Source: Pelagibius sp. Alg239-R121 (GTDB taxonomy: Bacteria; Pseudomonadota; Alphaproteobacteria; Kiloniellales; Kiloniellaceae). From it: a stretch of DNA of 64,000 nucleotides. Shown here piece after piece: positions 25,631 to 34,073 of this stretch. The stretch is from the NCBI RefSeq assembly GCF_947331435.1, contig NZ_CAMZOF010000007.1:372001-436000 (forward strand), read 5' to 3'. The position numbers and the translations under genes were made by a program. Position 1 is the first letter of the stretch; each line of letters begins with the position of its first letter. The notes under the pieces are model-generated. The model was given only the letters and a program-made list of their open reading frames with translations, did no database searches and had not been told where the DNA came from.

Positions 25631-26482
25631 CTAGAACCCCAGCTTTTTCAGACCGATATCGAAGGCGCCCGCCACGAACAGCGGCAGTTCGCTTTTCAGG
25701 TCGTTCAGGGTGACGACTTCCTCTCCGGTCGCGATGGCGCCGACGAAACTTTCCGTATGCCAGTGGCCGGGCAGGGGGAGTTGCGGCAGATCCTCCTTGG
25801 CGGGATGGGGCCAGGGGTTGATGTAGAAGTAAGGCTGCGCGTAACTCTCATCACCGGGCGAAAGGCCGACGCCGACACCACGGGCCGTCTCGAAGTCGCC
25901 GCTTTCCAGACCGACGTAGGTGGCGATGTCGAAGTGGTGCGGCCAGCAACGTACGGGGCTCGGGCCAGGTTGGAGGGCGTCATTTGCAATGGCGAAGTTG
26001 GTGAGGACATCGTTGGCCAAATCGAACCAGGCAGCGAGCGCACGCAACGCCGCTCCCTCGCGGCTGGCGTGGAAGACGGTGACTTCCGCTGCTTCGTCAG
26101 GCAGTTTGTAAGGGATTTTGCCAGTTGATGCAGGTGTCAGTCCCGCGTTGTTGAGCTGTGCATCGAGCCACTTCAAGGCCTGCTCGTATTCGACGTTATC
26201 AAGAGACAGAGTTTCTACCGCCACTGCATTGTGAAGGATGCTGATGTTCAGCGGCGACAAAGACACGCCAACATACCAGGTGCCCTTGTTGTTAGACATC
26301 GGCTGAGACAGGAATTGCTTGCTGACAGGGTCCCAACCCAGGTTCGAATGACTATCGTCGGGTGCGGGGTCCAGGTTGGCGCGCGCTGCCTTGGTGGCAA
26401 GCTGAACGGCTTTGTGCGCGATCGCGCGGGCGCTGCACAACTCGGTCGGGGCCAGGGCGCGTAGTTCGCAGGTAGCAGACAT
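25631..26482 (-). CDS. uncharacterised protein with WPHHFD and SPGD motifs
   Basis: 283 residues, no signal peptide or membrane segment. Recognisable blocks are DSHSNLGWDP near residue 43, RCWPHHFDIATYV near 180, GVGLSPGDESYAQPYFYINPWP near 203 and GHWHTESFVGAI near 235; His and Asp in these blocks could form a metal or ligand site. The pattern recalls an unstudied bacterial family, with a loose likeness to DUF5996, but I cannot name it. It is located between the Rieske-TPP gene and the TrkA_C gene in a tight operon, so it probably serves the same function. AGAGGAAC precedes the ATG. Confidence 0.75.
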   Translation of the reverse strand: MSATCELRALAPTELCSARAIAHKAVQLATKAARANLDPAPDDSHSNLGWDPVSKQFLSQPMSNNKGTWYVGVSLSPLNISILHNAVAVETLSLDNVEYEQALKWLDAQLNNAGLTPASTGKIPYKLPDEAAEVTVFHASREGAALRALAAWFDLANDVLTNFAIANDALQPGPSPVRCWPHHFDIATYVGLESGDFETARGVGVGLSPGDESYAQPYFYINPWPHPAKEDLPQLPLPGHWHTESFVGAIATGEEVVTLNDLKSELPLFVAGAFDIGLKKLGF

Positions 26483-26521
26483 TAAATGTTGTTCCTCTTC
26501 GTTCTTTTTGGGGCGTGCCGT

Positions 26522-28498
26522 TCAAACCAGCTCGGCATCGGTGATGATTTCGACCAGCGCCGGACCCTCGAAGGCCAGGGCCTTGGCGATTTCACTGTCC
26601 AGTTCTTCCGCATCGGTCACGCGGATACCCTTTCCGCCGCAGAGCCGCGCGTAGGCCGAGAAGGAAGGGTTGTGCAGGTCGGTTTCCCAGACCGGCCACT
26701 CGCCCGCGCGCTGCTCCTTGGAGATCTTTCCGAGCTGGCTGTTGTTCAGCAGGATGTGGGTGATGTTCATGCCGTACTTGACGGCGGTGGTGAAGTCCAT
26801 CGGGTATTGACCGAAGCCGCCGTCGCCGGAGATTGAGACCACCTGGCGACCGGCGTATTCCTCGAAGTCCTGGGTCGCCGCCCAGGCACCCATGGCCGCG
26901 GGAAAGCCAAAGCCAATGGAACCCAGATAACCCGACATCAGGACACGCTGTCCCTTGCTCTCAAAGTAACGCCCGAAGGAATAGGTATTGTTGCCCACGT
27001 CGCAGGCAATGATGGCATCCTCGGGGCAGAGCCGGCTGAGGGAATCGAAGACCGCGGAGGAATGCACGCCTTCACCTCTTTGCTCAGCCAACCGGCTGGT
27101 TTTCTCTGTTCGCCAGATGACCCAGCGCTCGGCGAGTTCGGCGACCTGGTCCGGTGCGTCCGCGGGTCGATTGAGTTGTGGCGAGATCGCGGCGCAGAAT
27201 GCGCCGATCTCACCCCACACCGGCAGAGCGACTGGATGGAACTTCCCGAGCTGCATACGCTCGAAATCGACCTGGATGATCGGCTTCGAGGATTCGATGC
27301 CGGTGTGGTTTGCAAAGGACGAGCCCAGCGCGATGATCAGATCCGCTTCGTTCATGAACCAGCTCGCGATGGGCGTACCTGAGCGACCCAGCACGCCGCC
27401 TGCGTTGGGGTGATTGTCGGGAATGAGGCCCTTGCCCTTGAAGGTGGTGAGTACCGGAGCGCCAAGCTTTTCCGCCAGGGCAATAACCGCCTCGCGAGCC
27501 TCGACCGCCCCATGGCCCATGACGATGACCGGCCGTTTGGCGGCATGGATCATCTGAGCGGCGGCATCGAGATCGTTTTTCGCGGGGACCACTACCGCAC
27601 CGCCGGTGCGTCCGCTTGGGGTGGTCGCCTTCGCTTCGCTGGGTAGTGTCTGAACATCGTCGGGAAAGACCAGATGCGCGACGTCGCGCTCCAACAATGC
27701 AGTCTTGCAGGCCAGCGAGGCCAGCTCGGCATGATTGGAACTGCCGAGCACCGGTTGGGAGAACTTCGAGACAGCTTCGAAGGCCGATTTCAGGTCGATG
27801 TCCTGAAAGGCACCGGGTCCGAAAACCTGCGTCTGGACCTGACCCGTCAATGCCAGAACCGGTGCGCGGTCGACCTTGGCATCCCACATTCCGGTCAGCA
27901 GGTTGGTCGCTCCGGGGCCTGCAATCGTCAGGCAGGCGGCGGGTTTGCCTGTCAGCTTGCCGTAGGCGGAGGCGGCGAAGGCAGCCGCGCCCTCGTGCCG
28001 GACGCCGACAAAGCTCATCTGCCCGGCGGCCACCCTCAGGCGGATCGCGTCCGACAGGCCGAGATTGGAATGGCCGACCATGCCGAAGACGCGCTTCACG
28101 CCCCAGTTCACCAGCGTCTCGGCGACCACGTCGGTGACCGTGCGTTCACGCTCGGGTTCCGGCTCCAGCCCGACGAAGATCTCGCCTTTGCGGATTTCGA
28201 CAGGATAGAGCTTCTGGCCGCTATCCTCATGCCCGCCCGGAGGTGCGCCCGTGAGAGGATCGAAGTCCCAACCGTGCCAGGGGCAACGGATCCAGCATTG
28301 CCCTTCCGTGCCACGTTCGATCGAGCCTTCGCCCAGCGGACCGCCCTGATGCGGACAACGATTGTCCATGGCTGCCCAGTGGCCGTCGAAGCGGGATAGG
28401 CAGATTGAGTTGGTCCGCGCGGTCACGGTCTTGACCCGTCCTTCGGGCAGATCGCCGACCTGGCCGACCGATACCCACTCCAATTTTTCAGTAGTCAT
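26522..28498 (-). CDS. Rieske [2Fe-2S] / thiamine-diphosphate enzyme fusion (PoxB-like)
   Basis: 658 residues. Residues 1-112 are a Rieske ferredoxin-type domain with ligands Cys48-x-His50 and Cys72-x2-His75. Residues about 120-655 are a complete three-domain ThDP enzyme: catalytic Glu169 in RHEGAAAF, central domain with LIPDNHPNAGGVLG, and ThDP/Mg motif GDG (558-560) to NN (585-586). Details such as FGPGAFQDIDLKSAF and AHLVFPDD are closest to the pyruvate oxidase PoxB group. A built-in Rieske centre could take electrons from the oxidative decarboxylation, which is inference. GAGGGATAAGAG precedes the ATG. It lies 35 bp after another Rieske fusion gene. Confidence 0.85.
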   Translation of the reverse strand: MTTEKLEWVSVGQVGDLPEGRVKTVTARTNSICLSRFDGHWAAMDNRCPHQGGPLGEGSIERGTEGQCWIRCPWHGWDFDPLTGAPPGGHEDSGQKLYPVEIRKGEIFVGLEPEPERERTVTDVVAETLVNWGVKRVFGMVGHSNLGLSDAIRLRVAAGQMSFVGVRHEGAAAFAASAYGKLTGKPAACLTIAGPGATNLLTGMWDAKVDRAPVLALTGQVQTQVFGPGAFQDIDLKSAFEAVSKFSQPVLGSSNHAELASLACKTALLERDVAHLVFPDDVQTLPSEAKATTPSGRTGGAVVVPAKNDLDAAAQMIHAAKRPVIVMGHGAVEAREAVIALAEKLGAPVLTTFKGKGLIPDNHPNAGGVLGRSGTPIASWFMNEADLIIALGSSFANHTGIESSKPIIQVDFERMQLGKFHPVALPVWGEIGAFCAAISPQLNRPADAPDQVAELAERWVIWRTEKTSRLAEQRGEGVHSSAVFDSLSRLCPEDAIIACDVGNNTYSFGRYFESKGQRVLMSGYLGSIGFGFPAAMGAWAATQDFEEYAGRQVVSISGDGGFGQYPMDFTTAVKYGMNITHILLNNSQLGKISKEQRAGEWPVWETDLHNPSFSAYARLCGGKGIRVTDAEELDSEIAKALAFEGPALVEIITDAELV

Positions 28499-28533
28499 CT
28501 CTTATCCCTCGTAAATGCGTATTGCCGGTCCAG

Positions 28534-30144
28534 TCACCTGACGCCGCCGTAAGCGACGGCGGAGAGTTCCGACATTTCTTTTTTCCAGGTGGTCAGATCC
28601 TCGATCGAAAACTGCGAGAGGTGATCATGGCCGCAGGCCCGCGCCATCACCTGCATCAGCTCAACAGAGGCTTCAAAGAAGTTTTTTAGTTGCTCGGCGG
28701 ATTTTTCGACTATCAAGCGGCTGACCAGGTGCGGTTTCTGGGTTGCGATACCGACGGGGCAGTTATTGGTGTGGCAGGCTCGCATGGCGATACAGCCGAT
28801 CGCCTGCATAGCCGCGTTAGAGACCGCGATGGCATCGGCACCCAATGCCATGGCTTTGACGAAGTCGGCAGGTTTGCGTAAGCCCCCGGTGATAATCAGC
28901 GAGACGTCGCCGCGTTCCAAATCGTCCAGGTGCATCCGTGCACGGGCGAGGGCAGGGATGGTAGGTACAGAAATGTTGTCGCGAAAAATGATCGGTGCCG
29001 CGCCAGTGCCGCCGCCGCGTCCGTCCAGGATGATGTAGTCGACGCCGACCTCAAGCGCCGCGTCGATGTCCTTTTCAATGTGCTGGGCCGAGAGTTTGTA
29101 ACCGATCGGAATACCCCCGGTCCGGCTGCGGACCTCGTCAGCGAAGGAACGGATCTGTTTAATGTCCGTCCAGTCTGGAAAGCGCGACGGCGAAATAGCG
29201 GCTTGTCCTTCGTCAAGGCCGCGTACAGCAGCAATCTTGCCTTTGACCTTGGGACCAGGCAGGTGACCGCCCGTACCGGTCTTTGCGCCCTGTCCGCCCT
29301 TGAAATGAAAGGCCTGCACCTTGGAGAGCTTTTCCCAATCAAATCCGAAGCGCGCCGAAGCCAGCTCGTAGAAGTAGCGCGAATTGGCTTCCTGCTCATC
29401 AGGCAGCATGCCACCCTCGCCGGAACAGATACCGGTGCCTGCAAGTTCGGCCCCGCGCGCGAGCGCAACCTTTGCCGGTTCCGAAAGTGCGCCGAAACTC
29501 ATGTCGGAAACGAAAAGCGGTATCTTCAGATGCAGGGGCCGTTGCGCGTTGGGACCGATAATCACATCGGTGCCGATCTTGTGTTCGTCGAGCAGTGGCA
29601 TTTTGTGCAGCTGTGCGGTCAGGATCTGAATGTCGTCCCAGTCGGGCAATTGGGCGCGCGGCACGCCCATCGCGTCGACTTGACCGTGATGCCCGGTCTT
29701 GGACAGGCCCTCTTTGGCGTAGCGTTGGATCAGACCGTTGTAGGGTTCTTCCTCAGTGCCGTGACTGGTGTCCGAATAGAGACCGAGGTAGTCGTCCCGG
29801 TTAAAGGGTTGAGGGTTCTCTTCCGCCCAGTTAGCGATTTCGTCGGCATCGACCAGTATTTCGCCGTCTTCGATCCAAGACGCGAACTTCGGCAGAACCT
29901 CGGCGTTGTTATATTCCGAGACCCCGCTGTCCAGCCGGTAGTCCCAGTAATGCACACCGCAAATTAGGTTGTTGCCTTTGACGAAACCGTCCGACATCAG
30001 CGCGCCGCGATGCAGGCAACGGCCGTAGAAGACCGAAACTTCCTCGTCGAAACGGACAACAACCAGGTCGACCTCGCCGACCAGCGCGTAAGTGGGTTTG
30101 CGGTCTTTGAGATCTTTCAGGTAGGCAACGGTGACTTTTTTCAT
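28534..30144 (-). CDS. Rieske [2Fe-2S] / FMN glutamate-synthase-domain fusion
   Basis: 536 residues. An N-terminal Rieske domain has Cys43-x-His45 and Cys62-x2-His65. From about residue 190 it matches the FMN-binding domain of glutamate synthase large subunits: SDMSFGALSEPAKVALARGAE, GGQGAKTGTGGHLPG, DGRGGGTGAAP, ITGGLRKPADFVKAMALGADA and the [3Fe-4S] cysteines 451, 457 and 462 (CIAMRACHTNNCPVG). The glutaminase domain and the NADPH subunit are missing, so it is not an ordinary GltB; it resembles GltB-like or N-methylglutamate-synthase-like proteins. The Rieske domain may be its electron donor or acceptor. AGGGAAG precedes the ATG. Confidence 0.85.
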   Translation of the reverse strand: MKKVTVAYLKDLKDRKPTYALVGEVDLVVVRFDEEVSVFYGRCLHRGALMSDGFVKGNNLICGVHYWDYRLDSGVSEYNNAEVLPKFASWIEDGEILVDADEIANWAEENPQPFNRDDYLGLYSDTSHGTEEEPYNGLIQRYAKEGLSKTGHHGQVDAMGVPRAQLPDWDDIQILTAQLHKMPLLDEHKIGTDVIIGPNAQRPLHLKIPLFVSDMSFGALSEPAKVALARGAELAGTGICSGEGGMLPDEQEANSRYFYELASARFGFDWEKLSKVQAFHFKGGQGAKTGTGGHLPGPKVKGKIAAVRGLDEGQAAISPSRFPDWTDIKQIRSFADEVRSRTGGIPIGYKLSAQHIEKDIDAALEVGVDYIILDGRGGGTGAAPIIFRDNISVPTIPALARARMHLDDLERGDVSLIITGGLRKPADFVKAMALGADAIAVSNAAMQAIGCIAMRACHTNNCPVGIATQKPHLVSRLIVEKSAEQLKNFFEASVELMQVMARACGHDHLSQFSIEDLTTWKKEMSELSAVAYGGVR

Positions 30145-30189
30145 GACTTCCCTGTTTCTTTACTCAGTGATTTGAATGGGATTGTGATT

Positions 30190-31440
30190 TCAATGATGGT
30201 GGCGTGTAATCAGCGGCTTCGCGGAAACCGTGATGGCTTCCGTCTCCGGGCAGTCGCCTAGCTTGCTGATTTTTGCGGCGAAGAGTTTCGCGCCCGGCAC
30301 AGCGCTGATGCCGTGTAAAAGGGCACTGATCCAGACTGCGTTGACCGCGAGGAACAGAACAGGCTTGGCAAAGTCGTGATCGATCTTCTGCACCACCAAA
30401 AGGGCGAAGAGGGCGGTGGCCAGGCCGCGCGGACCGAACCAGCCGAAAAAGATGCGGGTGGTCGGCGAGGCGTCGCTGCCCAGCAGCGACAGCCAGATAG
30501 CCAGGGGTCGCACGATGAAAAGTGAAATCAGGATAAGTGCGAACACCGGCCAGGTCAGGTGAGCTATGGCCTCCGGCACCAATGCCAGACCGAGGAGAAA
30601 GAATGCGGCCCAGGTGACGATTTGACCGTCGCTCTCAGTGAACTCGTAGACGAATTTGCAGCGCCCTTTGAGCACATTCCCAAAACTGAGCCCGGCGACG
30701 AAGGCGGCGATAAAGCCATTACCGCCGATGACATCTGCGCCAAGGTAGGCCATGCCGGCGAGCGCGACTGCGGCAATGCCTTCGTATATTTCCGAAGTCC
30801 ACTGGCGCGTCTGAGCCGCGATCAGCAACTTGCCGCCGAGGTAACCAACAAACACACCCGCCAGCGGTCCGAGCAGCAGCTGCATGGCACCGAACAGAAT
30901 CCAGTTCGTGTCGTCCTGCCCCATTTCTTGCGCCGTGAGGCTGGCAAACAACAACACGACCGGTAGTGCGAGACCGTCGTTGAGGCCGCTCTCCACGGTT
31001 AGCGCCCGACGCACTCGTTCCGGTACGATGGGGTTGGTGACTACTGCCTGTCCCAGTGCAGCATCGGTCGGCGCAAGGATGGCGGCCATCAATGCCACTG
31101 CGAAGATCGGCCAGCCGTCCAGTAGGGGGAGGGCAGCGAGCGTGCCGAGCAGAATGGACAGCGGCAGCCCGATGATCAGCATCCGCAATGGCCAGGTGTG
31201 GCGGGCCCGCAAGGCGGAGAGGTCTGTCTGGGCTGCATCCAGAAACAGCAACAGGATTAGAGCGACCTCAGCGACCAGGTGCAGGCTTGTTTCAGCGTCG
31301 GCCTGTGGCAGAAAACCGGTTTCGGCGAACAGGATTCCCAGCGCAATAAAGACCATCGGCGCGGTCAGAACCGTCGACGACAAGCGTCGCGCAATCATGC
31401 AAAAACCAACGGTAAAAACGGTCAAAATCAGTAAGGCCAT
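30190..31440 (-). CDS. cation:proton antiporter (CPA1/NhaP-like)
   Basis: About 416 residues from the ATG at 31440, with some twelve hydrophobic segments. Conserved blocks include LTAPMVFIALGILF, ALMAAILAPTDAALGQAVV (the APTDA motif with the transport Asp), ESGLNDGLALPVVL (second functional Asp) and FGWFGPRGLATALFALLV. It should exchange Na+ or K+ for protons. It is the first gene of the operon that continues with the two Rieske fusions, an unknown protein and a TrkA_C membrane protein, all spaced 6-45 bp apart. A TTG at 31458 would add six residues. Confidence 0.88.
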   Translation of the reverse strand: MALLILTVFTVGFCMIARRLSSTVLTAPMVFIALGILFAETGFLPQADAETSLHLVAEVALILLLFLDAAQTDLSALRARHTWPLRMLIIGLPLSILLGTLAALPLLDGWPIFAVALMAAILAPTDAALGQAVVTNPIVPERVRRALTVESGLNDGLALPVVLLFASLTAQEMGQDDTNWILFGAMQLLLGPLAGVFVGYLGGKLLIAAQTRQWTSEIYEGIAAVALAGMAYLGADVIGGNGFIAAFVAGLSFGNVLKGRCKFVYEFTESDGQIVTWAAFFLLGLALVPEAIAHLTWPVFALILISLFIVRPLAIWLSLLGSDASPTTRIFFGWFGPRGLATALFALLVVQKIDHDFAKPVLFLAVNAVWISALLHGISAVPGAKLFAAKISKLGDCPETEAITVSAKPLITRHHH

Positions 31441-31619
31441 GAGAATCCGTTCAGACAAAAACGCGGCCGCGCGATCTTGGTTAGAAACACCGGCCGTTCA
31501 TTTGTCAGATGCATTGAGCCGGAATTAGGTTACAGTCTTTCGGGATATTATTTTGGCGGGTTCCGGGGGCACTCCGATTTGACACAATTTTGCCGTCCGC
31601 TTAGCGAGCGACCTGTGCC

Positions 31620-32252
31620 GTGAATGCCTGCCTGCCCGAACCTCAGCCGCCGCGCGAAGAAACCCCCGTCAGCGAGAGTGGCGAGGTTGAATTGCTGCGC
31701 GCTGGTAATGCGGCCGTCACCGCAGACTTTGTACGAACGAACGTTACCTGGATGCTGGCGGTCGCGCGGCGCATCTTGCGTGACGAGGGGCACGCTGAGG
31801 ACGCGGTCCAGAACGCCTTCGTCAAGATATTCGGCAACCTCGACAGCTTCGAAGGACGCTCAGGACTTAAGACCTGGATGCATCGCATTTTGGTCAATGA
31901 GGCCTTGACGGTTTTTCGCCGTAACCGGACACAAAAAGATGAATCCATCGACGAGTGGCTTCCGGTCTTCGATGACAACGGCTGCCGGATTGAGGCGCCT
32001 TGGGCTAATTTCGAAACTCCGGAACAACTGCTGCAACGGACCCAAACCAAGGCGCATGTCGCAGCGCAGATCGACAAACTGCCGGATGCCTACCGCGTCG
32101 TACTGGTATTGCGGGATATCGAGGAAATGACCACGGGCGAAGTCGCAAATGCTTTGGAACTGAGCGAGGCAAATGTGAAAGTCAGGCTTCATCGGGCCCG
32201 CGCGGCGCTGAAGAAACTTTTGGAACCGTTGATCAGAGGGCAAGAACTATGA
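31620..32252 (+). CDS. ECF RNA polymerase sigma factor
   Basis: 210 residues from a GTG start. Region 2 is MLAVARRILRDEGHAEDAVQNAFVKIF and FEGRSGLKTWMHRILVNEALTVFRR; region 4 is LPDAYRVVLVLRDIEEMTTGEVANALELSEANVKVRLHRARAAL. The adjacent zinc-binding anti-sigma gene overlaps it by 4 bp (ATGA), and a peroxiredoxin gene lies downstream, suggesting an oxidative-stress regulon, although no promoter motif shared with the peroxiredoxin was seen. It is divergent from the antiporter operon. Confidence 0.88.
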   Translation: MNACLPEPQPPREETPVSESGEVELLRAGNAAVTADFVRTNVTWMLAVARRILRDEGHAEDAVQNAFVKIFGNLDSFEGRSGLKTWMHRILVNEALTVFRRNRTQKDESIDEWLPVFDDNGCRIEAPWANFETPEQLLQRTQTKAHVAAQIDKLPDAYRVVLVLRDIEEMTTGEVANALELSEANVKVRLHRARAALKKLLEPLIRGQEL

Positions 32253-32554
32253 CTGCTCCCAGAAAAACCATCAAACGGCGGATCCACGGCACCATGTTTA
32301 AGCTGCCGTTGATGATCACTTGTAACGAGTTCGAGGACTTTGTCCTGGCCTATCTGGAAGAGGAACTCCCGGCCCATCAATGCACGATCTTTAAGATGCA
32401 CCTGAAGGTCTGCCGTGAGTGCCGTGAGTACCTGCGAGCCTACGAAGCTTCGATGACGCTGACCAAAGCCAGTTTGAAGACGGAGGAAACGGATCTGCCC
32501 GAGAGTGTTCCGCAGGATCTGGTTGCGGCGGTCCTGGCGGCGCGTAACGCTTGA
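32249..32554 (+). CDS. zinc-finger anti-sigma factor (ZAS-like)
   Basis: 101 residues. The motif HLKVCRECREYL (HxxxCxxC) with an upstream Cys/Glu-rich helix ITCNEFEDFVLAYLEEEL matches soluble zinc anti-sigma factors such as ChrR/RsrA-type ZAS domains. It has no membrane segment, so it should sense redox state in the cytoplasm. Translationally coupled to the preceding ECF sigma gene. Zinc release by oxidation freeing the sigma factor is the family mechanism. Confidence 0.82.
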   Translation: MTAPRKTIKRRIHGTMFKLPLMITCNEFEDFVLAYLEEELPAHQCTIFKMHLKVCRECREYLRAYEASMTLTKASLKTEETDLPESVPQDLVAAVLAARNA

Positions 32555-32777
32555 AGGAAGGATCTCTGATCAAATTGTTTTTACACACACGTTCTTGCGG
32601 AACTTCGTGCTGATCGTTACGAATAGAATTGGTTGCTGTCGTTTTTGGGACTGGGAAAGCAATTTTTTCTATTTTAGTTTCCCGACGCGCACTTAAGTAA
32701 TCATTGTCACCGGTTCCCGGTACAGCGCCTACCAACACTGATTCACGATTCAAAAATCTAACGAGGAAGACTTCGCC

Positions 32778-33431
32778 ATGCGTATCAACGATGAAGCTCC
32801 CAATTTTACCGCCGACACGACTGCCGGTGAGATCACCTTTCACGACTGGCTGGGTGACAGCTGGGGCGTGTTGTTCTCGCATCCCAAGGATTTTACACCG
32901 GTTTGTACGACTGAGCTCGGCTACATGGCCGGTCTGGCCGGTGAATTCCAAGCCCGGAACTGCAAGATTATCGGCATATCGGTTGATCCGGTCGACAATC
33001 ATCACAAATGGAAACAGGACATCAAGGACGTCACCGGGAACGCGGTGGACTACCCGCTTATCGGCGATCCGGAACTTAAAGTCGCGAAACTCTATGGCAT
33101 GCTGCCGGCCGAAGCGGGAGATAGCTCCGATGGCCGCACGCCGGCGGACAATGCCACGGTGCGTTCGGTCTTCGTTGTCGGTCCGGACAAGAAGATCAAG
33201 CTGTCACTAACCTATCCCATGACCACCGGCCGGAACTTTGACGAGATCCTGCGGGTAATCGATTCCATGCAGCTGACCGCCGCCCACAAGGTTGCGACGC
33301 CGGCGCAGTGGAAGCAGGGCGACAAGGTGATCATCACGCCGGCTGTTTCCGACGACGAAGCCAAAGAAACCTTCGGCAGCTACGAGCAACCCAAGCCTTA
33401 CCTGCGCTTCACCAAGCAGCCAGGCACCTGA
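32778..33431 (+). CDS. 1-Cys peroxiredoxin (Prx6 type)
   Basis: 217 residues. Peroxidatic Cys43 is in HPKDFTPVCTTELGYM, the PVCTTE motif of the Prx6 subfamily, and the long C-terminal domain (ITPAVSDDEAKETFGSYEQPKPYLRF) is also Prx6-like. It should reduce hydrogen peroxide or organic peroxides in the cytoplasm. Its ATG at 32778 follows GAGGAAGAC. It lies 223 bp after the anti-sigma gene with its own likely promoter, and ends at a clear terminator. Confidence 0.92.
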   Translation: MRINDEAPNFTADTTAGEITFHDWLGDSWGVLFSHPKDFTPVCTTELGYMAGLAGEFQARNCKIIGISVDPVDNHHKWKQDIKDVTGNAVDYPLIGDPELKVAKLYGMLPAEAGDSSDGRTPADNATVRSVFVVGPDKKIKLSLTYPMTTGRNFDEILRVIDSMQLTAAHKVATPAQWKQGDKVIITPAVSDDEAKETFGSYEQPKPYLRFTKQPGT

Positions 33432-33469
33432 TCACGAGCGATATCCGAGCTTCGGTTCAGGTAGAAACA

Positions 33470-33501
33470 AACGGCCTCCTCCATGCGGGGGGGCCGTTTT
33501 T
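33470..33501 (+). terminator. rho-independent terminator of the peroxiredoxin gene
   Basis: AACGGCC (33470-33476) pairs with GGCCGTT (33492-33498), followed by a T run to 33501. It begins about 39 bp after the peroxiredoxin stop. Confidence 0.8.
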
Positions 33502-33531
33502 ACCTGTATCCTCGTCTTTTGCGCTTTGACC

Positions 33532-33999
33532 TTACGGCACTTGCTTGTCTTGCAAATACCGGCGAACAGCCAGGTACATTCCCCCGATCGCGAAAAAGCC
33601 TCCCAGAATGGTGAAGCTCCAACCGACTTCGCTGGACGTTTCCATGGTGTCGTAACTCTTCAGTTCGCCGGTTTCGGGTGCGTAGCGCCCGGGCACCACA
33701 TCTCCAACCTGATGGAGGGCTGGGAATGTTGAAACCTTCGAGCGGTAGCGAATGGTCTGTCCATCGCTTGTAACCGTCTCAAAAACCGGTGTGAACCGCT
33801 GGCCACCGTCCTCATCGATCTCCGAGAAAACGAAGACGACCATCAAAGATACTTCCTGCGAATGCTGCGCGAAGTCACTTTGTTCAGAACGCAGTTGGTT
33901 GCCCGCGTAGTACAAGGCCGTACCGACCACCATCGCGATGTAAGGCACGATCCAGGCGATGTGTGTCGGGTCAAATTGAGATCGAGAGAGTATCGTCAT
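33532..33999 (-). CDS. DUF3592 membrane protein
   Basis: 155 residues with hydrophobic segments near residues 14-31 and 122-140 enclosing a soluble beta-rich domain (LMVVFVFSEIDEDGGQRFTPVFETVTSDG, VGDVVPGRYAPETGEL). This two-helix layout with a VxVxYDP-like step matches DUF3592. Function unknown. It is on its own between the peroxiredoxin terminator and the sulfatase gene. Confidence 0.75.
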   Translation of the reverse strand: MTILSRSQFDPTHIAWIVPYIAMVVGTALYYAGNQLRSEQSDFAQHSQEVSLMVVFVFSEIDEDGGQRFTPVFETVTSDGQTIRYRSKVSTFPALHQVGDVVPGRYAPETGELKSYDTMETSSEVGWSFTILGGFFAIGGMYLAVRRYLQDKQVP

Positions 34000-34073
34000 G
34001 GCTGGTAAGTCTAAGCGACGAGCAACTCTACTGCCAGAGTATCGTCGTCGGCGCGTAGGGTTGCGCTAAGGGA

